Part shown: piece by piece, positions 1 to 12,284 of the stretch
How positions within the stretch are numbered: the first letter of the stretch is position 1
How the letters are laid out: the number at the start of each line of letters is the position of its first letter
NCBI GenBank assembly: GCA_022494885.1
Contig: JAGVSM010005039.1
Span: 16,786 to 80,785 of the forward strand
Source of the DNA: Micrasema longulum
Taxonomy: Eukaryota > Arthropoda > Insecta > Trichoptera > Brachycentridae
DNA: 64,000 nt
Reading direction: 5' to 3'
Notes under the pieces: generated by a model
The model's input: only the letters and a program-made list of their open reading frames with translations
What the model was told of the DNA's origin: nothing
The model's database searches: none
Position numbers and translations under genes: made by a program

Positions 1-620
1 TGTTTTTTACTTTGTCCTGTATCATTATAACTGTTTCTATAAATTGATTTCTGTTTTTTATATTTTTTTGACTGCCTTAGAACGGGGTAAATAACCCTAG
101 CTAGACAGTCAAAGCAACTTTACATAAATTTTAATTTTGTGTATGTAATATAATGATAATAGATAAATAATAAAAACTACTTGTTTGGGATTAAATTCCA
201 AAACTTGAAATTGATAATATTAAAATATTTCATTTAAGTAGGTACCTAGGTACTTGTTTATGGTTGAATTCCAAAACATAAAATAAATATTTTTTCAAAT
301 ATGGCATTCTTTTTGCAAACGTCAAACTCCGGTCGTCTCACCAACAAATGGGTGTACTTATGTAGGAATACGTTTTTTTTTAATGTATTGAATTTAACAT
401 TATTTTAGTGTCACCGAAAATCCAATAAAAAGAAACAAATGGGTAGAAAGTATAAGGAATTTAAGGAAAGAATCTGATTAAGATTTACAAAAAACAAATG
501 CTGTTTATAAACATTCCAAAAAAAACATTTTTTTATACACACAAAAACAACATCTTTCCATTTTTTTGCAAATGCATTCTCTTCGAACGCTACCCTGGTA
601 GATCGATGAATTAAACATTT
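1..620. other. AT-rich DNA, no gene seen
   Basis: Low-complexity AT-rich sequence with short GGTACC-type runs near 240. No long reading frame, RNA gene or repeat family was recognised on either strand. Confidence 0.5.
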
Positions 621-639
621 ATGCTCCTAAATTATTTTT

Positions 640-790
640 ACATATTAGATTGACGGTTTTAATATCTGCGAACGCGCACAGCGCAAAAATCTATGTTTCT
701 CTGAAAACCGCACGTAAATCGGTTAAGCCGTTTAGGAGGAGTACGGTGACATCACACGTATAGAGGAATTCCTATATAATTATATATATA
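640..790 (+). repeat. Probable dispersed repeat end
   Basis: The stretch around 700-740 (ACGTAAATCGGTTAAGCCGT, then a TTTAGGAGG run) resembles a motif commonly seen at the ends of dispersed repeats in insect genomes. It ends in a short TA-rich run at about 775-800. No second copy was found in the window, so the assignment rests on memory of similar sequences. Confidence 0.3.
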
Positions 791-854
791 AATATAGTTT
801 TATTCTAAATTACGTCTTATTAATACAGCACATTTAGAAAGAATGAAATGAATT

Positions 855-2010
855 AAAAGATTTTATTTATTTATTACAAAAGTGCCAATAAATATATTGT
901 CTAAATAGTTTCTTTAACTAAACTCCTTGAGACCAAAGGCCTGTGTTGAGTTAAAAAACAATTAAATAACAACATTAGGATTAAAGTAAGACCAAGAGGA
1001 TATCAAGATAATATGTAACTTGTTTTTGTATTTTTTTTTACATTTTTTATTTCATTAGTTTATTTTTTATTTACTTATTTATTCCACTTAAACTTTGTAA
1101 TTTTTCTTTTCTATTTGAACACTTCACTGGGCATAATACAATTGAACAGTTATTAGTAAAACCCTTGTGGATTTGTATATAAACAAGTATTTAAAAGGTT
1201 AATTAAATTAGTAAATAAAAAATATGATCAAAACGTAAGTAACATATCGTAAACAACAAGAAAGAAAAAAATTACAATGAAATAATTATTATTTCAGAGG
1301 GACAAGAGACAAGAGACAAGACATTATTGCCCTGTCGCATGTTGGTAAGTTTCATCTTTCGAAAAGTGAGCTCATTATTTCTCTTTTGGATAACTCTGCC
1401 GTAGCGACACATTAACCGAGCTGTCTTTGGACACTTCATTGTAAAGCCTAACCATTCTTGGCATTAGTGAAAAGAAGGCCAGGGTTGGTTCAATAATTTC
1501 CAACGGCAAATAGAGTGTTGGAATAAAACGATTTGGAACATTGATGTTGTTTCGAGATAAAATATCTTGATCATCAATCTTACCGGATAAAACTGTATGC
1601 AAAACTATTCATGAAACTAAAGTTCTACGGAATTCCAAGCAAAAAAATTGAAAATATTCCAGTCTATCGAAATAATGACGAAAAGTATTGATTAAATTGT
1701 TTCTATGGGTAATTGTTCTAAGAAATTTGCGTTGCACGGATTCAATTCACTTTTTATGTGTATCGTAAATGGGAGACTATATTATAGAATTCAACTCTAA
1801 CACGCTCCTGACTCCAGGTTTATTAAGAGTAATTGCAAAAACTGGGCTCTTCAAAGGTTTTGATTTTTGTATAAAATGAATCTGAAAGTAAGATTTTTTT
1901 ATCATATCGTCGATATGATAATCGTATTTAAGCCTGAAATCTAGTATGATGCCAACATCTCCTAGAGTTGAAACATTTTCTTATTTATAGTGTTTGTAAA
2001 TTATAATTGT
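855..2010 (-). pseudogene. Jockey-like LINE, RT C-terminus and 3' UTR (decayed)
   Basis: Read on the minus strand, 2000-1640 gives pieces of the RT thumb and C-terminal region of Jockey/CR1-type LINEs, for example LGDVGIILDFRLKYDYHID and IESVQRKFLRTI. These are followed by the usual C-terminal tail in 1602-1375 (DILSRNNINVPNRF and RMVRLYNE). The frame is broken by stops and shifts, so this is a fossil. The bases from 1374 down to about 855 look like the 3' UTR: they end in an (AAATA)n tail, seen on the plus strand as TTTATTTATTTATT. The element is 5' truncated. I infer a Jockey-group LINE from the order of motifs; the exact family is unknown. Confidence 0.7.
1295..1322 (+). repeat. GACAAGA microsatellite
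   Basis: Three or more tandem copies of a 7-bp unit (GACAAGA), lying in the 3' UTR of the LINE remnant. Confidence 0.8.
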
Positions 2011-2019
2011 AGATCAATT

Positions 2020-3870
2020 CTGTCTTTGTTTCGATATATTTTTTTTTACTGTGACCGGGTTGCGTCGTGACCGACATCGTGAGACTCAAAATTAAAAATA
2101 ATTCTTTTTCACGAGAAAGTAATGTATTTAAGTTTATTTTTAATGAGTTAGACAGAAATACTAAATAATACATACTCACTTTAATCATGTAAAGAAGTGT
2201 GTAACATGTTTATCTACCCGCAACGCAAAGAATGGCAGATTACAAGCACAAATTTTGGACTTGTATTTTATGTAAAAACAAAATCTCCGACATACGTCGG
2301 AAATTGTATTAGTTGTTATTTTATCGCGCTTTTCCCAGATACGGCATTACTATTTGATGAACAAACCCGTGAAGAATCTGGCATCAGTCATCGTAATGTA
2401 CAGTGGAACGTGGAGTCTTCGTACGTGTACGATAATACATTCCTATATTCGTATCTAAAATAATACTCGTATATCGCGGAATGTTTATTGTCTGCTTGTA
2501 AAAGTTTATCTTGGCGGGTGATTGTTTATCGTGTTCGTACTTTCATTACATTTTGAATTTTATATTCTCGGGAAGACGAAGGCAATGTGGGAGTTCCACT
2601 TTATGAGGTCACCGTAAATTACGCAAAGGATAGATTCCTTCGCAATGAAAATATTTTTTACGCTCGAGGACCGTAAGTATCGTTCTCGATATTATTGACG
2701 GCGGAATAAATTCATTTACAATAGTCAGCGAGACAAATAAACTAAAGGGAGTACTGGCGGAAAAGCTATCAGCTTTCCTGTCTGATTCAGCGCTGAATTA
2801 AGGGAGCTTTGTACCTGAAGTGTTTCAAATACGAACAAAAGGAATTGTAATATTCGATACTGTAATCGGTAGGTAATGACTGTTTCTTCGGCGTTCCCCC
2901 TTCGGAAGTTAGCTAGTTCTGTTTTTAATAAAAACAGTCTCGTTCTCGGGAAATGCGTAGCTCTATTCTGTTTTCGTGGTGTTTTGTTAAATCACACGGT
3001 AAATTACCGGCTTTATGGATATGTCGGTAGATGTTGGCTGTTTAACCCCAGGCCCCGGTAGGTCGTGCGACGGCGAAGGGAGGGGGGAGAGGAGTGGGAA
3101 TACCAGATTTCCCCCAGGAGGTTATAATAAATGACCCATTTTTATCCTTGTTTACTTCGTGGCGTGTTATTTTTTGTTTATTGTCCAATTTACATTTTCT
3201 AGAAAAAAAATGGCAAAGTTTCAAATAAGGTGTTTTAAAGTTATGATAATATATTGAATCTGTCGTACTTGTCTTTAATTGGATTAAGAAAACACTTCCT
3301 TCGAAATTAATATTAGTACAATTTAATCCCAATTAATTAGCAACTTTCACAAACTAAAATAACACAAAAGATCAAAAGAGTAAGATTTAAGAAGCGAAGT
3401 ATTTTTTGAAAAGACTAATTTGACACTAAAGTAGAAATTATTTCATCGATTTTTTCGGTATTTCATTTTGTTTACGTTATTCGAATATTATTAAGCAATT
3501 GCTGGGTACGAAAGATCATTTTAATAGGAAACTGGTACCCGAGTGATATTTCGACCGTCGGCTTTTTTATTGGGTCACGATGTATTTTGAGGCGCCCGGC
3601 CTAGGTACCCACTACCCTCTAGCTTGAACGAATTTGCATAGGTAAATAATAAAAACATATCGAATTTCAAACAGACAGACAGAGAATCAGTTTGAGGGGG
3701 AAATTTGAAAGTACCTGTACAAAAAAAAGTTCACACTCGAAATGTTTATGGTATTTTTGTAGTTTTTATTTGTAGTAAATATTTTTTTGCTTTATTACAT
3801 GCCGATTTATCAAAATGCCAAAATATCTTAGAATTGAGATCTAGGCTTTAGAAAAATAGTTTATTATGAT
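2020..3870. other. Unassigned DNA, no supported gene
   Basis: Contains only short chance-like reading frames (2197-2463 plus, 3042-3332 minus) with no recognisable domain, start context or splice structure. Base composition is more even than the flanks, so unique host intergenic or intronic DNA is likely. A small GC-rich patch is present at 3045-3120. Confidence 0.4.
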
Positions 3871-3879
3871 AATTTTATT

Positions 3880-3905
3880 GGGAATCGAACCAGGAAAACC
3901 AGTAG
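3880..3905 (-). repeat. tRNA-like box B fragment (SINE head?)
   Basis: GGGAATCGAACC on the plus strand is the reverse complement of GGTTCGATTCCC, the B box of Pol III promoters. No box A or SINE body follows clearly, so it is at most a small SINE fragment. Confidence 0.3.
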
Positions 3906-4300
3906 GTACGTAGTATGTAGGTTGTCATATTTTTTTCAAAGTTCACTAATTAACCTTGTAATTCATAAAATGCCTATTTATACTTTTCAAAACTGAATCG
4001 TCGTAGGTTTTTGATTGCTTTTTTGTCTCATTTAAGTTTTTTTCTTTCAATAGTTGTTTTTGGGACGAAATAAAAACAAAAGTGTTGAAAGTGTAAAACT
4101 ACATTATTTGTAAATTGCTATAGATTTTTCCCTCTAAATAAGTAATTGAACCGACAAAGTAATTTCGAAAACACTAATCCAGAAAATATAATTTGCGCAA
4201 ATATAAAATTTAATACACAGTTCATATACGCCTTCCGTTAATTGCTCGTTAATTTATTTAACTTATGTGACTCGCGTTATTATTCATCATGTCGGGCGAT
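3906..4300. other. AT-rich DNA, nothing recognised
   Basis: AT-rich spacer without reading frames or repeats that recur in the window. Confidence 0.4.
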
Positions 4301-4309
4301 GACCAATAA

Positions 4310-4640
4310 GAAAAATAACTCTGGCCACGAAGCTTCGGCGACCTCGAGGTTGCGGGTCAACGAGTCGATCAGGCGGGCCGAGTGACGTGTCACGGGTTGG
4401 CAGTTGGCAGTTGGCCGTTGGCCACCATCGTCCGTCGTCAGCGGTGAGTAGTCAGTCAGCGAGTGTACAGGGTACCCACTCCGCGCGGTACTCGTCGGAT
4501 GCCGCTCGCGCTGATTGGGATAAACGATTAATCATTTATGATTTAACGGAGCATGTTAACGACTTGATTACATTGTCAGTGTGAGTGACCTCCTTCGCCC
4601 CGCCCTCGCTCCACGAGAGCGCGAGCGGTAGGAGCCCACA
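4310..4640 (+). promoter_or_regulatory. GC-rich block, candidate promoter or 5' exon
   Basis: A CpG-rich island in AT-rich surroundings. It holds a direct repeat (GGCAGTTGGCAGTTGGCC, 4398-4415), insect initiator-like TCAGTCAG at about 4453, and donor-like GGTGAGT at 4444 and GTGTGAGTG near 4580. The reading frame 4387-4584 matches no protein I know. I infer a possible first exon or promoter of a host gene running to the right. No TATA box is placed, so the call is weak. Confidence 0.2.
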
Positions 4641-5750
4641 TCGAACAATTAAGATTCGTGTAACTCTGTGACTTATGTCTAGAGAGAACTTCGTTATTAA
4701 ACTGAGCATTTGACCCGAGCGTGCCCTGTGGTAATCTGACAGCCGAGAATAATAACTTACGGCATACGTAATTAAATTACGCATCCGATTTATAGGGAAA
4801 AGTAGTTACAAGTATCACTTATTACCGAGCTAGATCGCCTTTTCTCGAGAGTTTTGTAACGGGTTCGAATATCGTGTATCCGAAATTAGATGACTAGTTC
4901 GCGAGATGTGTAATATATATCAGATAATGAACAGTGTCGTATGTCAGCATAATTAATGGCGGGAACTCGTAATATTTACGTCGAAGGTGTAATATTTGTA
5001 AAGTTTAACGAGCTCTACCGTAAATCACGCAATAACTCCCGTAATTACGTGATTCTGCTTTCAGCCTCCTGCAATCTATCCTCGGATCTGGAAGTTTCCA
5101 CATATCGCCTCCCCGGTACCGAGTACTCGCCGATGCGCGATGGTAGCATCGGTAGCTCGCTCGACTACGCGACTGTTTCTCCTTATTGAAATTAGATTTA
5201 ACGTATGTAAATGATTCGCGACAGTTGAATGAGCGACCTCCATTGTGGGCGTTTATTTTAATTAAACACATTTCCAAGTTATCGGGAGTTCCCGAGAAGG
5301 GATGAATTGAAATAATGCGGCGAAGGAAATTTGCAAAGTTCCCGTCTTGCGTAAGTCGACAGGATGATAAGAATGGCGACAAAACCCGGCGAACTTGTTA
5401 TCAAATATCTTCCCGGGAATGCGAGCGTCACAACTCACAACAGGGCCGGCGGTATTCTTATATTCTTATATTCTCAGTATTTATGCTTTGATTGTGACTT
5501 CAGATAAGTACCGAAATATTATTCATTAAAGTTTCGATACTTCGTTCAAAATTCAGAAAAATTTGGTGACCTCAATTTGTAATATGCTCAGAACGCCAAA
5601 ACTTCATGAACACCAAAGTTAAAAAAGAAAATCAATACCTACCTGCGTGACAATTTGCCCCTGAGGTATTTTTTTCCAGAAGGCTCGGTTATGGCTCAAA
5701 AAGTTTTTATTTTTATTTTGATGGTTCAACTTAACTTAAATACCTAAAAC
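4641..5750. other. Unassigned, more balanced composition
   Basis: No gene is supported. The run 4800-5400 contains many short TAATTA- and CGTAAT-type words and is less AT-biased than its neighbours, as conserved non-coding or intronic DNA often is. A triple TATTCTTA-type repeat sits at 5453-5477. The overlapping frames 4956-5189 (plus) and 5005-5382 (minus) look accidental. Confidence 0.3.
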
Positions 5751-5865
5751 GGGGTATTTTTTCTAGTAAGATAAACAAGTTCGTTTAAACGAAATTGTAA
5801 CATCAAATCCTCTCCTATCCCTTCCGCTACCTGCATATTCCATTTCACACACACCCTCACACCAT

Positions 5866-5935
5866 CTCACACCCACTCTCACCAACACCCACATATAATT
5901 TACATATGTGGGGGTTGGTGTGAGAGGGTGTGAGT
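5866..5935. repeat. Imperfect inverted repeat (CA/GT-rich hairpin)
   Basis: The left arm (5866-5895) is rich in CACACC and CTCACCAACACCC. The right arm (5904-5935) reads as its near complement (TATGTGGGGGTTGGTGTGAG, then AGGGTGTGAG). The spacer is about 8 bp. It could be a remnant of a small hairpin transposon, or a microsatellite turned palindromic. Confidence 0.6.
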
Positions 5936-5949
5936 TCTCACTTATCATT

Positions 5950-6188
5950 TTTAGATATGGAATCGTTTAATTGCCTATGTGATTGATTGCTTAGTGAAAT
6001 TATTATATGTCATAACTTTTCCCCACTTAACTGTATATTTTGTTATAAATTAACTAAAAAAAGAAATAGCACTGTTCCATTATGATTTATTTTGTTTTGA
6101 ACTTACATTGTGAATTCTAACAAGTATGTATAAATAGATCCCGACTATTTTTTTATCTCTGTTGCTTATGTATGATATAAATATAAAA
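5950..6188. other. AT-rich spacer
   Basis: Nothing recognised. Confidence 0.4.
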
Positions 6189-6189
6189 T

Positions 6190-6440
6190 CTGACCATATG
6201 CGATGGTGCATAAGGCACTGCATTGGTATACTAAATGTTGCGTATATCGTTATCAGCCTTACGCTTCAAGTGCCGACCCAGGAGCATGTAATATTGCAGT
6301 AAATAACCGCCTTTCAAAGGTCTAAAAATATCGTCAAAGGTCTGAAATAAATAATTTATTTTTATAATAATGCCCCAATTCAACACAGGTTTTCTAGCGA
6401 CTTGGGGCAAGTTCACGGGCATGATCGATCCTTATTGTGT
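6190..6440 (-). mobile_element. SINE copy (body only)
   Basis: On the minus strand, a segment similar to the body of the tRNA-derived SINE at 41.8-42.0 kb. The shared words are TGAAGCGTAAG..GAT and the 3' words CAATGCAGTGCCTTATGCACC. The tRNA-like head is not recognisable; the 5' part has diverged. The reading frame 6231-6422 is a by-product. Confidence 0.55.
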
Positions 6441-7075
6441 CGCCATAAGCTGTGTTTCTACCTCTCTTTTTCTCTTACGTAAATTTCAATAACACATTTA
6501 TTAAATTCAACACGGTTTTCTCGTGAGTCGGAGTAAGTTCACAGACACGAATATTTCCTGGTTTTGCTGTAAGGTTATAGAAAATCTTCTTTGTAAACCT
6601 TTTAATTATTGTGTAAAAAATAAATTTAACTAAAATTGTTAAAAGTATTCATCGGCGTGGGTTTTCCCGGTAAGGAATATATTGTACATTAAATAACGGA
6701 TAACATTTTTAGTGAAGTATTAAATAAAAAAGAAAACTGCATTATCTGTCAGTTCGTATCCAGTTTAATTAAAATTGTAAAAATGTTTATAAAAAATATA
6801 AAATAAGTATCAAATTTATAAAAATACATTTGAACTCTAAAAATATTTTCCGCGGCATGCAACTAAAGTGTACAAATGTTTGTGGATATCCTAAATAGTT
6901 CTAAGATGTCCGATTTGATCTAAGATGATTGCTGGATTCACGAAAAGTAGTGTGATGGTGAATGAAGCACGACGTTAAAGCTCGGGAAATAGTTCCTACA
7001 AAGATCTGATTCTGTTCACTTGCTTTAAAGTTCTGGGTTATGTCTCGGCCAGGGACAGTGGTGGTTGACGGAGTA
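6441..7075. other. AT-rich DNA, no gene seen
   Basis: No domain-bearing frame and no recurring repeat. Confidence 0.4.
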
Positions 7076-7079
7076 GACC

Positions 7080-7420
7080 ATTCTACAGTAATGTGGTAGG
7101 GTGCGGGATGGTCGCCCCGGGCGCGCGTCACGGGAGACTGCGACGGGAGGCGCGCTACTAACTCCGCCGTTTGGGAAATTCAATTCCCCGTCAGAGCGAG
7201 ATGTGAAATGGCGGAAGATGATTACTTTTCCCACAGTTCATCACTACATTTGATAAATCTCACTTGTAAACATCCCCTTTGTGCCGCGTGTAAACGGGGC
7301 GGGCGCGGCGCCAGGTGGGCATACGGCGAGGGCGCCGGGCCTCTGTGTAGACACGATCGCACCGCCGTACTTCACTCTGAACGTGCTAAACGCGTCGAGG
7401 TTTCGGCTTCACTTTGTATT
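7080..7420. other. CpG-rich block, function unknown
   Basis: A GC-rich patch with clustered CpG and several overlapping short frames on both strands, as expected by chance in GC-rich DNA. It may be an unmethylated regulatory region or an exon end. No splice sites or protein family could be recognised. Confidence 0.3.
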
Positions 7421-7694
7421 TTATCATTTCGTTTCTCCTGTCACTCACTATAATTTTGCCCACAATACATTTGGAAGGATGCGTAAACCGGTGGAATAAT
7501 TTACATTACTTTTCCATTCACTGTAGAACATTGCGAAACGTAAATGAATTTGTGTATCCGAAAGCATGTTAACTAGGAAGGAAAATACTGATAAGAACAT
7601 TGAATAGAGCGTGAGCGCCTGAAACAGGGTAAGCAGCGCACTCGAATCGATATCGAAAAATGAATGTTTGTCGCGGAAATCAAAATTAGCAATT

Positions 7695-8030
7695 TACGGT
7701 GGAGTCCCGGTGCCGACCCTTATGTATGGGAGCGAAGTCTGAAATTTGAAAAACAGGGATGAAAGAAGGCTGAATGCTATTGAAATGCAAAATGATAAAA
7801 TTACGAACGATAGGTGCACAAATCTCGAGATCCATTAATTATGTAAAACAGAGGTAAGCATTTTCGACAAAATAAAAAGAAAGAGTTCCAAGTTGGTTTA
7901 GACATATGGAGCGTATAAACAGCGACGAGTAAAAAGTGCCGCGTTGCAAAACTCGATGGATGCATAAATCGGGGATGGCCGAAAAAGACGTGTCATGACC
8001 AAATTTCGAGAGAATTTGTTTGATCAGTAG
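7695..8030 (+). pseudogene. LINE RT C-terminal remnant (MYGSE type)
   Basis: The plus strand gives VPTLMYGSEV, a stop, then NLKNRDERRLNAIEMQNDK and further pieces in shifted frames. This is the conserved C-terminal part of a widespread insect non-LTR RT family, in which LMYGSE is followed by an ESR/DER..NA.EM segment. Stops and frameshifts make it non-functional. The second copy at 12.55-12.88 kb (minus) shares MYGSEV and NAIEMQ, so both belong to one family. I infer an RTE-like relationship; the clade is not certain. Confidence 0.75.
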
Positions 8031-8700
8031 TTATTTTGATCAATTATGTAGCGCTTACGAAGCTCATGTACGCGCAGTATTCAATATTGTGCCTGAAAGC
8101 GAAAACTCGCGTGATAAGATTATATATATCATATAATATATTAAATTAGACGATAGACCATAATATCGGTTGGATAGATCCCCAAACATGTGTCTGTAGG
8201 CTTCGGGGACCCGCATAACGGAGTAGTAAAGCTTGTCGGAGGAGGGGAGTCGGATGATATTACTCGTATTAGCTTTCCGTGCACTATTCCCAGTTACGCT
8301 TGGAATTCCGATGAGGCTGTAGTGATTTATACAGAATAACTCGAGTTACTTTACAAACGAGAACTTACTCTGATACGGAAAACAAACTTTTCCACCTTAT
8401 ACTTAACAGTTGTAAGTTAAGCAAAACCGACAAAAACTGTGATTTGTAATGCGCTCTATAGAACTCTAAACATATTTAAACTTTTGAGCTTTGTGATTTT
8501 TCGAGCCATTTATAGCTGTAATGCTTGCAATTTATTATTCAAGTTTTTTTTTATTTGTTTAAGAAAGTTGAATTTCGAGGGATCTATGCTAATAATATAT
8601 ACCTACTACGAAACTCGAAACAAATGTTTTATTACGCATAAGAACTCAATCATAATATTATCTTTTTAACGATAAATGTATTACAACAGAGACAGAGAAC
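8031..8700. other. Unassigned DNA
   Basis: Holds a TA-rich run at 8120-8145 and no supported gene. The frame 8439-8669 is AT-rich and hydrophobic by composition. Confidence 0.4.
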
Positions 8701-8714
8701 AGGGTTTTTCAAGA

Positions 8715-8965
8715 CTAACGACCTCTTATTGGCTAGCTTAGGTGGCCACTGTGTAATACTCGTATTAACAAACATTTTGCCTGTGTACGGGCATATCTTT
8801 TCATTTCTTCCATCTGTTTATTTTTGTGAAGTAAAAGATTTCTAAACTTTATAGATGCGGGAGATATTCATTCTTATATATTTTTTATATTTGGAAGACA
8901 TAAATAAAATTACTTTATAATATTCATTTATGATATTCATTCTAATTATTTCACCTACTAGGTAT
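8715..8965 (+). repeat. Diverged copy of mosaic foldback repeat family
   Basis: Shares word order with the copy at 35.94-36.31 kb: a GGCTAG..TAGGTGGCCAC..TGTGTAA block, then TTTTTGTGAAGTAAAAGA, then ATAGATGCGGGAGATATTCA, then TTTCACCTACTAGGTATGCC. The middle is expanded and diverged. The family appears about nine times in the window and encodes nothing I can see. Confidence 0.6.
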
Positions 8966-10420
8966 GCCTAAAAAGAATTTCCATGTTTTACGCTTTTTAG
9001 ACTAAATGATTTAATCAAAAGTATTTTGAAAATGTCTAAATGATATTATTTGATGATCATTAAAAAACCACTTTAGAAATCGACATATCTTTGCAAGTAT
9101 GATTTTTTTTAAATTATATTTCAACGTTTTTTAACAGAGCCGCCTAGCGTGTCAAATATAAAGTAAATATTATAATCGTCTATGATTTTATATCGAAATG
9201 ATAAATAGGAAATGGGGACATTTACATTATCAATTTATGGCCATTAGGGCTCGTGTACATTGTCGCTTTACGACTTGTTCAGGCTCCGTAGAGCAATTTG
9301 CGATGCTATCTCATGTCCCGAGATAAAGCCGGTTCCCGCTTACACGGGTCCTTCTGAACGTAACTAGTTGCCAGGGTAGGTAAAACATGTATATAGGTCC
9401 TCTTATAGGAGCTGGAACCCGCACGCCAAATATTGTAAATTGTACTACGCGATACTTTATGGCAAAGGATGCTCAATATTTACTCTCTATCGTCTTTATA
9501 AATATGCTATCCGAGGCCTAATCTTGTAAGCATCTATTTTAGGGAACATAACCCTTCTGACATCTGCTACCTTTTTAGATATCAGTTAATAGTACAGTAT
9601 TTTGATAAAGATAATACCCCCCTCCACTACATCGTTCTCAGGTCAACTTTAATGACTATAAATATTTTTTGAATTAATCGCACAAATACAATCCGAGGAC
9701 GAATTTTGAGTCTTATACTCTGTGTTAGTTCTGAAAATAATAATTAGTTATCTGTTAATGGTTCCATAAACGTTTTACATAATTACAATAAAACCAGTGA
9801 AAAAAAACACAACAAAAACATCGAGAAAAGTATACAATGGTAATCAGTATTTTAATATAAAAACAAGAATATGACATCTGTAACAAATACAAATATTTAC
9901 TTTTATAAAAGAAAGGTTAATTTAGAAAATACCAGTTTTAAAAAAGAGGAATAGAAGAAAAAAAAAATTCTTTAAAAGGAAAGTTAAAAAATTTACTTCA
10001 TGGTTTTTTATATAAATATTAACACTTAACAATAACAAATTTTTAAAAAAATGTACACACAAGAGTAACGTGAAAACAAAAATGAAGAACCAATAATTAT
10101 TTGAATTTTTAATTGTTAATTATATTTCAAAACACTGGACTTGATCATCAGCGACGTGGTATAAAATAAATCAAAATCATCACTGTATTCATTTGAAAGT
10201 CGCTGCATGCGAATAATTAGCGAATTCAATGAATAATTAGAACCATGATGATGACTGAAAAACAAAAAATTAAGTCGTGTTGGTCTATTTGGAATACGAA
10301 AGTTTACTTAAGTCAAAAGTTCGGGGCAATCAATTGTATTATTTAATAATTTATAAAAAAACAAGAGGTTATATTATATTGTCTTTCTGCTTGACATTAA
10401 TGGTAAATTTATAATTTATT
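8966..10420. other. AT-rich DNA, no gene seen
   Basis: 9240-9440 is less AT-rich and begins with AGGGCTCGTGTACATTGTCG. This weakly resembles starts at 54.89 kb (GGACTCGTCCATAGTG) and 58.35 kb (AGGGCTTGTCCATAGT), perhaps pieces of one old element. The rest is A/T-rich with nothing recognised. Confidence 0.35.
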
Positions 10421-10424
10421 TCTT

Positions 10425-10885
10425 ACACAGGTAGACCTAATTCACATTGAATGTATCTTAAAAACTTTTTTGTAATCGTTCAAGATCATATGAGTTGCAG
10501 TAATAAGCGGGACTCCAAACTGCAAATGCATACTCTTGGTGTGATCTTACAATATAACCAAATAAATTGATGATTATTTCAATATTTTGAAAATGCTAAG
10601 TTTTCCGAAAAACAAAACCTAACATTTGCATAGCCTATTGGAGACAATTTCATAGTGATGTGAGAAATTTGACTTAATATCGAAAGTAACACCTAGGTCT
10701 CGAATAGAATGGACTTGTTCAATGGCTACATTATTAATGAAATATTTTGACGCTACGGGTTTTCTGGATCGATTAAAGGAGATATGGTAGCATTTTAGTT
10801 TATTGAGTTCTCACCATTCAGTTGGCTGGTCTATATTTTTATGCAGTATGTTAACATCGTTTAAGTCTGCAATATTTCTAAAAAG
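10425..10885 (-). pseudogene. Jockey-like LINE RT remnant
   Basis: The minus strand from 10885 reads in pieces IADLNDVNILHKNIDQPTEW, ELNKLKCYHISFNRSRKP, VAIEQVHSIRDLGVTFDIKS and NFSHHYEIVSNR. This is the order of the RT connection and thumb region in Jockey-type LINEs (WC..N.L.LN..KC, then IRDLGV.FD). Stops interrupt it. It has neither catalytic FADD nor 5' parts, so it is an internal or 3' fragment. Confidence 0.75.
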
Positions 10886-10999
10886 TTATATAATATTAAA
10901 TAATTACGATATATATGCATTGATAAAAATTATTATAATAATTAATAATGGTTTATTAAAATAACGTCTTCTATAATCTGCTACATTTTTGAACAAATA

Positions 11000-11610
11000 T
11001 GTTTCTCTAGATTACGTATAATCTACTTAACCAGGTACCACCTGTTTTACGGTAGATATTTTTATAGACAGTACAAAAATATCTACTGGCGATGCGTGAG
11101 CTGGTTCTCGGCAGTAGGTTTATAAAATTTTGCAAATGTCACAGCGCAAATGGATGCAAGGAAGTAGAGTGGATGGACTGACCTTTTTAGTTGATTTTCT
11201 TGTTTTCTCCGAGCTTAGCTGAGGCGGCGATAAGGCGGAGCGAGCGGCAAAACTTCAAACCGAACATGCACTTTGATCGCGGTCAAATCGGACACTGACC
11301 TCAGGTGGCAAAATCATCAACTCAATAGTTATTAGAACTATAAAGGTGCAAAAGGGACAGGATTCAAGTGGGCGGGAGAAAAGGAGACAGGCATAGGAAT
11401 TTATTTACGCTGTGACACATTTTCAATCGCCCTAACCATCTACCGTGCAAAATAATAAAACATGACTTTCTTCCTACTAATACACATTAAATAACATTAT
11501 TCGGATTATTATCAATAAGAGAGTTTTCATACTAAAGGCAAGCATTTCGGTGACAATAGTTGTCTCATTTCGGTGACAATAATCTGACAATTATTGTCAT
11601 CAAACGGAAG
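11000..11610. other. Unassigned; small GC patch
   Basis: No gene supported. 11200-11300 is moderately GC-rich. At 11541-11585 a short direct duplication is visible (ATTTCGGTGACAATA appears twice). Confidence 0.4.
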
Positions 11611-11619
11611 TAGTACAGT

Positions 11620-12000
11620 TGATTTATATAGGTAAAACTAAATGAAGTTAGAAAAGTTAAATATTTTGGTGTAATGATGGATTTGTAACTTACATTTCAT
11701 CAAAACACTAAGGTGATAATGCAAAAGATTGCAGAATCAGGAGATTTGTTGATAAGGATTCAAGCAAAATTATTTACAATACAATTATTAACCACACATT
11801 GACTACTGTAGCAGCATATTATTTTTATCCAACAATAAAAATTTAAACAAACCATACTACAAAACAAAGCCTTCAGATTTTTTTTGGTAAAGAACCGATA
11901 CACAAGTTTAAAATAAAATAAATAAGGAAATAATATTTTACAATACGATGATATTTGTACATAATATTATAATGTTTTTTTTTTTTTTTAAATTGGAACA
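11620..12000 (+). pseudogene. LINE RT thumb remnant
   Basis: The plus strand reads VKLNEVRKVKYFGVMMDL, a stop, LTFHQNTKVIMQKIAESG and, further on, KQTILQNKAFRFFLVKN. This is the V.KYLGV.ID..LTF..H segment and the downstream LQNKA.R block typical of CR1/Jockey RTs. Several stops and shifts are present. It lies on the opposite strand to the fragment at 10.4-10.9 kb and differs from it in sequence, so it is a separate insertion. Confidence 0.7.
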
Positions 12001-12284
12001 AAGTTGATCAAATCTAACCTGAACATGAGCACACTACCAGAGAAAATGTGAAAATCAGACTCCCATTTAGAAAAAAGGCGAAATCATTAAACTACATTTT
12101 ATTTAAGGTAGTAAAAATTATTTTGAAGTTGAAAAAAAAATATGAAGAGAAAAGAAAGGTAAAGAAATAATATATGTTAAACAATTTATAAATTAAATAA
12201 ATGAACATTGTTATTATTGGAGCACACATTTGAATATTTTTGTGAGTGTCTTATTTCAAGATTTAAAAAAAAAACGAGGATGTG

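Noticed and set aside
7208..7499. Two overlapping plus frames in a CpG-rich block
   Set aside because: No family and mutually overlapping.
10140..10165. CTGATGA..GAAA near 10.15 kb on the minus strand as a hammerhead
   Set aside because: Helix I and helix II do not pair.
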